From: Rhizophagus clarus
Lineage: Eukaryota; Glomeromycota; Glomeromycetes; Glomerales; Glomeraceae
DNA length: 64,000 nt
Assembly: GCA_015698045.1 (NCBI GenBank)
Contig: BLAL01000043.1
Location: 868,001 to 932,000 of the forward strand
Reading direction: 5' to 3'
Shown here: piece after piece, positions 46,770 through 56,258 of the stretch
Layout of the letters: each line of letters opens with the position of its first letter
How positions within the stretch are numbered: position 1 is the stretch's first letter
Translations under genes and position numbers: made by a program
The notes under the pieces: generated by a model
Seen by the model: the letters and a program-made list of their open reading frames with translations, nothing else
What the model was told of the DNA's origin: nothing
Databases searched by the model: none

Positions 46770-47089
46770 TGATTGGAATTTCATTATTAAGAATATATTG
46801 TAATTCTTATTTTGTTCATCATTTATTATATTACTAATAAAGTTACCATTATTATTATCATTATCACTTAATACAAAGGATTTTATTTATGTTATAGTTA
46901 TAATTATATGATTAATAAATATTTCTATTTTGTAAATTGCCTAAATTTAATATGCATTTTATTTATTTCACGATAAAAAATTAATATGATGTTAAAAATG
47001 GAACACATAATAACTAGTATAAAATTGACATTTGCTGATTTATTGCATTCAAAATTATTTCAGCCAATAGGTTAATGATATAATAAAGG

Positions 47090-47270
47090 AAGATGCATAA
47101 CCAATTCCTCCTCCAAAATCAGTAGACCTTTATAAAAAACAAAGCAGGATTCCTGAGCCAAGAACACCTGGAGTGGTTACCAATATCCGGACTCAGTAAT
47201 TCTCCTATGAAAGAGCCTTCTTGATCCAATTAGGAGTTGCCTTCCCTTGGAAAATAAAAGAAACACACCT
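47090..47270 (-). repeat. Second copy of the bromodomain-gene intron repeat
   Basis: Aligns over about 180 bp with intron 2 of the bromodomain gene, with shared blocks CCAATTCCT, GGTTACCAA, CAGTAATTCTC, GGAGTT and AAACACACCTTT. Flanking DNA on either side does not match the exons of that gene, so the intron sequence rather than the gene was copied. Confidence 0.6.
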
Positions 47271-47802
47271 TTATTACTGATTCACGTATGTAAATATTCT
47301 CATTCCCTTTACATAAATACTAGTTCTGAGCTCAAATTTGTTGAGGAGACCAAAATTCTGTCAATTACTGTAATAAAGAAGCCTGTAAGAGTGGAAATAA
47401 AGAAAATTAAAGCCAAATCTATGTATTGTTAGAATGATTTTTAATATAATAATAGTTTCAGGAAAAAATATTTTTTAATAAAGATGGTATTCTGATGTAT
47501 ACATATATATGACTTAGCTTTTGCTAAATTGAAATAAAGAACTTACATAATCATACTATATATGTGACACTACCGTACACAATATGATTTTATATATGTG
47601 ATACAATATGACTAAATAGTAAAGAGTTAGAATGCGATTAACAATTTTTTCTAATTATTTCTTTATGTTATTAATCCCCGAGCTCCATCACAGTTAGCTT
47701 ATGCATTTTGAATATTAAAGTTAGTACCATGAATTTATTTTGCCACAAATAAATAATCAGAAAAGTATTTTTATATCTAAAAATAGCCATCTTCCCAGTA
47801 AG

Positions 47803-47963
47803 GGCAGTGACATATATTAGCTAATATTTTTTTACTATAGGTGCTTACTCAGGTAAGATATCTTGGTCACATGCAACCAATCATATTTTTTAAAAATTGT
47901 GTAACCTAAGATTTTCGCTTACCCCCCCACCCCCTAAAATATTAGCTAATATATGTCACTGCC
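47803..47963. mobile_element. 161-bp MITE with GGCAGTGACATATATTAGC ends
   Basis: GGCAGTGACATATATTAGC and the following TAATATTTT are mirrored exactly by AAAATATTA and GCTAATATATGTCACTGCC at the right end. The core contains a poly-C run. TA occurs next to both ends (two bases further out on the left), compatible with a Tc1/mariner- or pogo-type target. Confidence 0.8.
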
Positions 47964-48397
47964 TAACGCAATCAAAATTTCACTATCACGTGACCAGTGC
48001 CTTTAACTCTCTCTCCCCCTTTTTTCATATTATAATGTTTTTAAAATCTATTAAATGAAAAAAAAAAATTAAAAAGCTTTACAAGAACTTATTATAAAGC
48101 AATTTTTATTTACAATAAACGCGTTTTTATATACTAGGCTTTTTTTTTAAATACATTTTTTCAGGACTTTTGTTAAATGAAATAGGTCTAGGTAACATGT
48201 TCAGGTATTTCATACCAATATTGTTTATCAAAATAACATTAATATTTGCAAAAGTATGAATATTTAATACGAAAGTGTTGTGATGCGAGCGGTAGATTTT
48301 TTATTTTATTTTACAACGTAATTTTAGCACTTTTGTTAAATGAAACAAATTAAGTAAAATTGTTCAGCTGATGTGAAATTACTTATGCATTAGGTTT

Positions 48398-48447
48398 AGT
48401 GGGATATCACACTTTAATATAATTATATTAAAGTGTGATATCCCACT
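48398..48447. repeat. 50-bp perfect palindrome with Tc1-like end sequence
   Basis: AGTGGGATATCACACTTTAA reads inward from both sides around an AATATAATTATATT centre. The outer 12 bases, AGTGGGATATCA, equal bases 2-13 of the Tc1 transposon at 35240. It looks like two transposon ends joined directly. Confidence 0.75.
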
Positions 48448-48454
48448 TAGACTA

Positions 48455-48810
48455 GGTTATAGTACCACGCTATAACCTAAATATCATACTATAATCTGAA
48501 TACCACGATATAATCTAAATACCACACTATAATCTAAATGTCACACTTAACTCTAAATATCACGATATAACCTAATTACCATACTATAATCTTATTACTA
48601 CGACCTGATCACCACGTTTTAATCTGAATATATAATCTGGTTACCACATTTTAATCTACCCCTTTTGTTTCATTGCTATCCCTGTTTACATTCTAGCTAT
48701 ATTTTTATACCTTTCTTGGTATCTGTATTTTTCTCTTATCTATGATTTTATTACCACGTTATAATCTAGATACCACCCACGCTTTAACCTAGATACCTCT
48801 CTTTTCTTCC
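48455..48810. repeat. Degenerate tandem repeat of about 19 bp
   Basis: Successive variants of TACCACACTATAATCTAAA (CCACGCTATAACCTAAA, CCACGATATAATCTAAA, CCACGTTTTAATCTG and so on) fill most of this interval, with interruptions near 48660-48750. It starts directly beside the palindrome at 48398-48447. Confidence 0.7.
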
Positions 48811-49119
48811 CGTTTCTACTCTATTTGTAATTTAAGTTATTTATTGTTGATACTGACCTCCTGTGTCTGATTGAATGTCAAATTCTATATTAAAGTACTT
48901 ACCTTTTTTGCGCCTATTTGGTTGCCTTTCTAGATCTCAAAATGTGGTAAAAAAAAATATCGTGTCGGGTGGTGCAGTAGATCTACGATTAATTTCGGCT
49001 GACACTATGCCATAATTTCGGCTGATCTTTTGGGCATGTGATTTGAGGATCCAGCTTGGCACCATAACAGTGACCTGGTAGTATCCTGCCCAGTAAAAAA
49101 TTGAAAATCCGGAATTTGT

Positions 49120-49640
49120 CCAGAAAATATTATTGTACAAATACTGTACAAATTCTGTACAAATTCTGTACAATTAGTGACAGAAAATGTACCGAATTAT
49201 GAAATATTCCGTACCTGTACAAATTCTGGATAATGCTAATTGTACAGATTATAACCACATTATAACCAGGTTTTATACAGAATATATACATATTTTGTAC
49301 AAATTTTGTACGGGTTTTATACAGAATATATACAAATTTTGTACAGGTTTTATACAGAATATATACAAATTTTGTACGGGTTTACATAAATATATATGAA
49401 TTTTGTACAGGTTTTATACAGAATATATACAAATTTTGTACAGGTTTACATAAATATATACGAATTTTGTACAGGTTTTATACAGAATATATACAAATTT
49501 TGTACGGGTTTTATACAGAATATATACAAATTTTGTACGGGTTTTATACAGAATATATACGAATTTTGTACAGGTTTACATACAAATTTTGTACGGGTTT
49601 TATACAGAATATATACAAATTTTATTCAAATTACAATTGT
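49120..49640. repeat. Left subterminal repeats (33-bp tandem units)
   Basis: Units read about TTTTATACAGAATATATACA followed by AATTTTGTACRGG, repeated about ten times with two shortened units containing TTTACATAAATATAT. Open frames here are produced only by the repeat and encode Tyr/Phe/Gln-rich low-complexity sequence. Confidence 0.85.
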
Positions 49641-51332
49641 AATATTAGCCAAAATTATAATTCAAATTTAATGTAATGCTAACCAAAATTATAATTCATT
49701 TTATTATAATTTGTAAATTTTATTATATACAATAAATATGAATACAAAACTTATAACAGAAAAAGTAAATGTAATAAAGGATTCATTACCCAATAATTTA
49801 TCTTGCATTTAAAAATATAAGAACATGAAGATGTTAGAATATTAATTCATGCTGAGTTTAAGGCATAGAATAAAAAAAAGATAAAGGTTAATATGCTAAA
49901 GAGATATAATGTAAGAAGTAAAAAAAAGTTAGTATATTAATTAAATATAGTTAGTATATTAGTGATGCAAAAAAATAAAAGTAAAGTAAAAAAAGCAGTT
50001 AGAAAAGTTAGTATATTAAATAGATGTAGTTAGTATATTAGTAACACGTAAAAAAAAATAATACATGAAAAAGTAACACGTAAACAAAGTAAAGAGTAAA
50101 TAATAAAAAAGAAAGTAACATAAAAAAGTAAAAAAGCAGTTAGTAATAAGAAAAGAAATATAGTAATATATAAATAAGTAAATAGAAAATTAGTACAAAT
50201 AAAAAAAAATATTGTTTTAAAATACCTGTATTTTGAGATAAAAATGTAAAAAAGAGAGAGAGTTAACAAGAAAAGGTCGTACGATATTTTTCAAAAGTAT
50301 TGTTTATTTATAATTCGTGTTTAGCTATTTTTAGCATAATGATGTAACCTGATTACAAATTTAATAAAGTAAATGATCGGCAAATCACATGGCCTATGTG
50401 ATACCATATACTGATAATAAATAAATTAATCTGGCCAAAATTATAATAATGCGGGCCATAATGTTATTTATCACTTGTGTATATTTCACACCCTTATACG
50501 TTTTTGCAATAGTATACATGTTTTTGTCTTACCAATTTACTGTCAGATGCTATATTCTTATACAATGTATATATTACACAATATAGGTATTTGTTATTAT
50601 AATAGACGATAAACATTGTATGCAAATACAATTGTATGCAAAAATTATAATTTTTTATTAAAATCGATATCCCTTTCAAAAAACACTTTTAAGTAATTAA
50701 AAAAAGGATTACATTATAACCAAAACAACACCACCATTAATTACATTTAATTATTATTTAATACCGACTACGGTGTTCAATTAAGATCCAATTAAGATCC
50801 AATTAAGATGTAACCGATTAGTATTATATATTAATTTATCAATTGCAAATTAGGTTACTTCTGTACTAGTATGTTATGAATTACCACAGACTGTAATTAT
50901 CATACATGAAGGTGCAAACCGATTAGAGCATATCAATTTATCAATTACAAATTAGGCACTTCTGTACTGGCCATTGGGAAAAATTTTGGTCCACAGATCT
51001 GCGCAGTTCTGCAAAGTACATTTCTGCACTAATCTGAGGACATGCCGATGCGCGTCACAGAAAAATTTCGCATAATGTTAACTAATATCAATTAATTTAT
51101 TTCATTAAAAAAAAATATTTACAAATTTAAAAGTGCATTTACTAATCTACACTATTTTACTAAATGCACTAAACTAAAGTTCCCTTCCTTTCTTTCTTTC
51201 TTTACTTTTATACTGCAAAATCATGTTGTTAATGGTTTGGACATTGTTTCAGTTGGTTCGATTCCAACAAACAACTTTTAACTTCTTCGATCCAATAAAA
51301 CAACAAAATGCGAAAATACTATCCCTCCTTAC

Positions 51333-54300
51333 TTCAAAATTATGTTTCAGGAAGCTTCCAGAAATCCGTGAACCTATAAAATAAAAAATGAACATTAATT
51401 AAAATTTCGTTTTTAAAAAAAAAAACAAAAATAAAAAACTTATAATTTTCGAAATAAATACCGTATCTGAAAGCCGCAAATCTACAAAAAAAAAAAAGAA
51501 TCAAAACGTTAATTAACGTTTCGTTAATAAAAACGAGAAAAATTTTTTTTTATTTTCGGAATACCTGGTCTACCTCAAAATGGGGTTCCATCTAAAAACT
51601 GAAAACGAACGTTAATTAACATTCGTTGAAACAAAAATAAAATAAAAAAAGTCATTTCGAAGCTTTATACCTTCGAAATACCCTGGTCCGCTTCGAATTG
51701 GAAGATCCAGACCTAAAAAAAAGAATACAAAACGCATGTTAATAATGTTCGTTAAAAAAATATAAAATTTTTCCTAAGTTATTATATTACCTTTATGGTC
51801 CGCTGCGAAAGAGAGTCCGGACCTAAAAAAAATAAAAAAAACGAACATTAGTAACGTTCGTTAAATTTAATAAAAAGTTAAAATATTTCGAAGATATTAT
51901 ATTACCTTCGAATATCATGGCCCGCTGCGAGAGGGAGTTCCGGACCTAAAAAAAATAAAAAAACGAACATTAGTAACGTTCGTTAAAATAAATAAAGTTA
52001 AAATTTTTCGAAGATATTATATTACCTTCGAATATCATGGTCCGCTTTGAAAGTGAATTCTGACCTAAAAAAAAAGAAATACGAAATGAAATATTAGTAA
52101 CATTTTGTAAAATAATATAAAAAAAATAATTTCGAAGTTTTTTTACCTTCGAAATAACCCGGTCCACTTCGAATTGGAGTTCCGGACCTAAAAAAGAACC
52201 GAACGTTAGTTAACGTTCGTTGAAATAAAAAAAAAAAACAATTTTTTCGAAGCTTTATACCTTCGAAATACCGGTCCGCTTCGAATTAAAGTTCCGGACC
52301 TAAAAAAAAAACGAAACGAAACATTAGTAACGTTTCGTAAAATAAAATATAAAATAAAATTATTTCGAAGTTTTTTTTTACCTTCGAAATAACTCGGTCC
52401 ACTTCTTTCGGACCTAAAAAAAACGAACGCTAGTTTAACATTCGTTGAAACAAAAATAAATATTTTTTTTTTACCTTCGGTCTGCTTCGAGTTCCGGACC
52501 TAAAAAAAAAATGTAAAATAAAACGAAACGTTAATTGGTTTCGTTTTGTAAAATATAAAAAAATAAAATTTCGAAGATATTATTATACCTTCGAAATCCC
52601 GGTCCGCCTCTAAATTCCGGACCTAAAAAATACAAAAAAAACGAACATTAGAAACGTTCGTTTTAAATAAAACAAAAAAAAAAATAAAATTTCGAAGATA
52701 TTATACCTTCGAAATATCATAGTCCGCCTCTAAAGAGTTCCGGACCTAAAAATATAAAAAAAAAACGAACATTAGTAACGTTCGTTTAAATAAAACAAAA
52801 AAAAAAATAAAAATTTCGAAGATATTTTACCTTCGAAATATCATAGTCCGCCTCTAAAGAAGTTCCGGACCTAAAAAAAGAAAGAAAACGAACGTTAGTT
52901 AACGTTCGTTGAAATTAAAGTAAAAAAAATTTTTTTTTTACTTAATGGTCCTCCTCGAAAAGGAGTTCCGGACCTAAAAAAAGAAAGAAAACGAACGTTA
53001 GTTAACGTTCGTTGAAATTAAAGTAAAAAAAATTTTTTTTTTTTACTTAATGGTCCTCCTATGGAGTTCCGGACCTAAAATAAAGGAAGAAAAAACGAAA
53101 CGTTACTAACGTTTCGCTAAAACACAAAAAAAAAAATGAATTTTTTTTTTTTACTTAGTGGTCCGCCTCGAAATAGAGTTCCGGTCCTAAAAAATACAAA
53201 AAAAAACGAACATTAGTAACGTTCGTTTTAAATAAAACAAAAAAAAAAAATAAATTTCGAAGATATTATACCTTCGAAATACCGGTCCGCCTCTAAAGAG
53301 TTCCGGACCTAAAAAAAGAAAGAAAACGAACGTTAGTTAACGTTCGTTGAAATTAAAGTAAAAAAAATTTTTTTTTTTACTTAATGGTCCTCCTCGAAAT
53401 GGAATTCCGGACCTAAAAAAAAGAAGAAAAACGAAACGTTACTAACGTTTCGCTAAAATACAAAAAAAAAAAATGATTTTTTTTTTTACTTAGTGGTCCG
53501 CCTCGAAATAGAGTTCCGGACCTAAAAAAAAAAGAAAAAGAAATCGAACGTTAGTTAACGTTCGCTAAGTAAAAATAAAACAACCAAATATTTTTTTTTC
53601 AAAGTTACCTTTGAAATGAAGTCCAAGGCCGCATGTTCGGTGTTCTGGACTACAAAGTAATAAACAAAATTAAAAAAAAAATCGAACGTTAATATTAACG
53701 TTCGTTAAATTAGATTGATAAAAAAAAATCCGGAGCTGTACTTCGACTTCCGGAACTAAAAAAAATTAAAATCGAACGTTAATGTTAACGTTCGTTAAAT
53801 TAAATAAAAAAAAAAGTCCGGAGCTGTACCTCGGCTTCTGGACTTAAAAAAGAAAGCAAAATCGAACGCTAATGTTAACGTTCATTAAATTAAAATAAAA
53901 AAAAAAAGTCCAGAGCTGTACCTCGGCTTCCGGACCTAAAAAAATTAAAATTGAACGTTCGTTAAATAATCATTTTTTTTCGAAGGTAACCTTAGAAATA
54001 GTCCAGAACTCGTACCTTTAGTGTTCTGGACTTAGAAAGATAAAAACGAACGTTAATAAAGTTCGTTAAATAATTAATGAAAAAATATTTTTCGAAGTTT
54101 GCCTTCGAAATTGGTGGAATTGTAAAGCCTTCAGCTCTTTGGACTTACAAAATATAAAACGAGCGTTAGCTAATGCTCGTTAAAGTAAACTAATAAAAAA
54201 AAAAATTTTTTTCGAAGGTTAACTTCGAAATTGAGTCCAGAACCCATACCTTCGGTGTTCTGGACCTACAAAAAAAAGGAAAAATGAGTGTTAGTCAATG

Positions 54301-54347
54301 CTCGTTAAATAATAATATTAAAAAATACTTTTAATATCCAAAAGAAC
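51333..54347 (-). repeat. Tandem array of about 28 hairpin units that read as micro-exons with introns
   Basis: Period is about 110 bp. On the minus strand each unit shows a T-tract ending TAG or AAG, a short segment usually starting GTCCGGAACT or TCCAGAA, and a donor such as GTAATAT, GTATAAA, GTACAG or GTAAAAA. The intron-like spacer has palindromes TTTCGAAG..CTTCGAAA and CGAACGTTA..TAACGTTCG; the latter usually contains CTAAC or CTAAT where a branch site should lie. Predicted exons (plus coordinates): 51333-51373, 51462-51481, 51565-51591, 51671-51712, 51791-51822, 51906-51945, 52026-52064, 52147-52187, 52261-52299, 52382-52413, 52475-52499, 52589-52622, 52707-52745, 52831-52870, 52942-52973, 53047-53074, 53155-53186, 53272-53308, 53381-53412, 53490-53521, 53609-53649, 53742-53755, 53830-53842, 53922-53935, 54016-54030, 54129-54143, 54250-54265, 54329-54347. 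One (54129-54143) would need a GC donor. Lengths 13-42 nt, mostly not multiples of three. Confidence 0.7.
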
Positions 54348-54759
54348 CTGCGAAAATAGGTAGGAGAAAAGTTTTACAAAAAAAAACTTTTTTAATCTGA
54401 TGTTCCTGCAAAGTTTCGAAGCTTAAAAAAAATTTCAATTTTTTTTAATACTTTAACAGATTATTTCTTTAAATTAAAGAAGTTGAAAAAAATCATTTCT
54501 TTAAAAAGTATTAAAAAAGATTATTTTTTAAAGCACTGTGAAAAAAAATTTAAGTGTTTAGACAAATAGGAAGTGCAAAGTTTGTTGAAATAAAAAAAAA
54601 AAGTTTGTGTAAATAAAAGAGAAAAATGGGAGATCTCAAGATTTTTGTACGAAATGTTTTAAAATCTGCAATTTTAGAGATTATCAGAATTTTTATAAAA
54701 AAATCTTCAAAAAATAAAAATGCAGATTGTCGCAGATCTGAACTGATATAACATTCCCA

Positions 54760-55135
54760 ATGAATTCTATACAAAATTATATATTATATACATTTGGATA
54801 AATTCTGTACAAATTCTGTACAAAAATTATATATTATATACATTCAGATAAATTCTGTACAAATTCTGTACAAAATTATATATTATATACATTCAGATAA
54901 ATTCTGTACAAATTCTGTACAAAATTATATATTATATAAATTAAAATTCGGATAATTTCTGTACAAATTCCGTATAACAAATTCTGTACAAAATTAAATT
55001 CAGTACAAATTCAGACGAATTCCGTACAATTCTCTTAATAAATATATATAAAAGGTCATCATAAAGTATACACCACTACAAATTCCGTACATATTCTGTA
55101 CAAAGTTGTACAAAACCTGTACAAAAAATGTACAA
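54760..55135. repeat. Right subterminal repeats
   Basis: About 48-bp units with ATTCTGTACAAATTCTGTAC and TATATTATATACATTCAGA repeat three to four times, followed by scattered TACAAATTCCGTAC and TGTACAAA words up to the element end. These match the TGTACA core of the left subterminal zone in both orientations. Confidence 0.8.
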
Positions 55136-55559
55136 TTACTTTTTATAGGGCTGGAGCTGTCATGGAACTGGCAGGGAACCTGAGTGTTTCTATTAGTTTG
55201 CCAGTTTCAGACCAGCTTGGATGCCGAGTTGTTATATCCAAGTATCTGGCCGAAATTGTGGAATAATGCTGGCCGGTACTGCGCCTTACTGCGCCGGTCA
55301 CGTGATACTGTTCCGACGCCAGAACACCCTCCGTCGTATAACATATTGGTTAGTTTTGGCTGGCACTATGATGAAGATAACTCTAGCCGATTTTGGTCAC
55401 CCGATTTTAGGATCCATTTTGGCACCATAGTAGCGTCATAGAAGTGGTAATGTATTAGTATAGTTCTATTAGTTCACCCCATATGCCGGTACATGTATGC
55501 CTATTTCACATCTGAAGTTGGAGATGCGATATGTATTATTGTGGCTGGCCCATCTATAC

Positions 55560-56120
55560 CATACCCGAGTACATACTAGTGGTAGGGTAGGCATCTTCCA
55601 ATATTTATATAATAGTTTACGAAGTTACCTACCCTGGATGACATACCCGAGTACATATCTAGGAGGATAAGTCTTCTGCCAATATTTTTGCGCACTTGCC
55701 TACCCTAGCTGTCATATCATATCCGGCTACATATCTAGATAGGTGAAGCCTTCTTCCAATTTTTTATATAATGATTACGAAGAAGGCTTCATGCTATATC
55801 CGAGTACATATCTAGGAGGATAAGTCTTCTGCCAATATTTTTGCGCACTTGCCTACCCTAGCTGTCATATATACCGGAGCACATACTAGTGTTAGGGTAG
55901 TCTTCTGCCAATATTTTATATAATGATTACGCAGAAGACTACCCTAGAAAGAATGTATTTATTTGTGTCTCCGAAGTGTCCAAGAGGGGCCAGCCAACTT
56001 CGTATCTCTTTTTGGTATACCTCTATATTACGTGGAGGCTATACCATATCCGAGTACATATCTAGGAAGATGGGGGCTTCTTCCAATATTTTATATAATA
56101 ATTCTGAAGTTACCCCCATC
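55560..56120. repeat. Six hairpin repeats with conserved loop upstream of the replication-type gene
   Basis: Each unit begins near CCGAGTACATATCTAG (or CATACTAG) and forms an inverted repeat around a loop close to CCAATATTTTATATAATGAT followed by TACG. Stems differ: GGGTAGG/CCTACCC (55584-55634); CTAGGAGG..AAG/CTTGCCTACCCTAG (about 55659-55708 and again 55812-55862); TGAAGCCTTCTTC/GAAGAAGGCTTCA (55743-55791); AGGGTAGTCTTCTGC/GCAGAAGACTACCCT (about 55894-55945); AGATGGGGG/CCCCCATCT (about 56068-56120). Pairing is kept although the arm sequences change. They end 140 bp before the ATG at 56259, so they could be promoter, origin or RNA leader elements. Confidence 0.78.
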
Positions 56121-56258
56121 TAAAAGTATATACCCGTTTCCCTTTTATTTACGATTTGCTTACTGGGTTGCTATACGCCTCTTTTTACATCCTCCGGAAA
56201 AAATAAATTAAACATTTCCGAAATTTATAGAGATAGTATAACTTTTCGAACTAACACC

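Larger units (their letters stand above)
46770..49088. other. Non-coding region with several small repeats
   Basis: Holds the 47090-47270 dispersed repeat, the MITE at 47803-47963, the 50-bp palindrome at 48398-48447 and the 19-bp degenerate tandem repeat at 48455-48810. The last 140 bp (48950-49088) include GGCTGACACTATG and GGATCCAGCTTGGCACCATA, which recur in altered form right of the big element (55361-55435, GGCTGGCACTATG and GGATCCATTTTGGCACCATA). Confidence 0.55.
49089..55150. mobile_element. 6.06-kb non-autonomous element, CACTA-like, with internal micro-exon array
   Basis: The left end CCCAGTAAAAAATTG and right end CTTTTTATAGGG share the CCC..TAAAAA pattern of the 651-bp element at 2626. 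A 3-bp direct repeat CTG flanks it (49086-49088 and 55151-55153). Both subterminal zones are dense in TACAAATTCTGTACA-type words: on the left as about ten tandem units of about 33 bp (49260-49630), on the right as about 48-bp units (54780-54960) and loose copies to 55135. The core is the unit array described separately. No transposase was found, so movement would need a partner in trans. The left end has two mismatches to the CCCTA consensus. Confidence 0.68.

Noticed and set aside
49187-49676. Overlapping open frames rich in Tyr, Phe, Cys and Gln
   Set aside because: They are created by the 33-bp subterminal repeat, whose length is a multiple of three, and exist in more than one frame; there is no evidence of a gene.
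51333-54347. Possible CRISPR array
   Set aside because: Repeats and spacers are not of uniform length, the spacers are themselves related to each other, and the setting is a eukaryotic genome; the unit fits an intron/exon or minisatellite model better.
55184-56211. Short open frames right of the 6-kb element
   Set aside because: They overlap each other and run through the hairpin repeats; no start context, splice sites or family match supports them.
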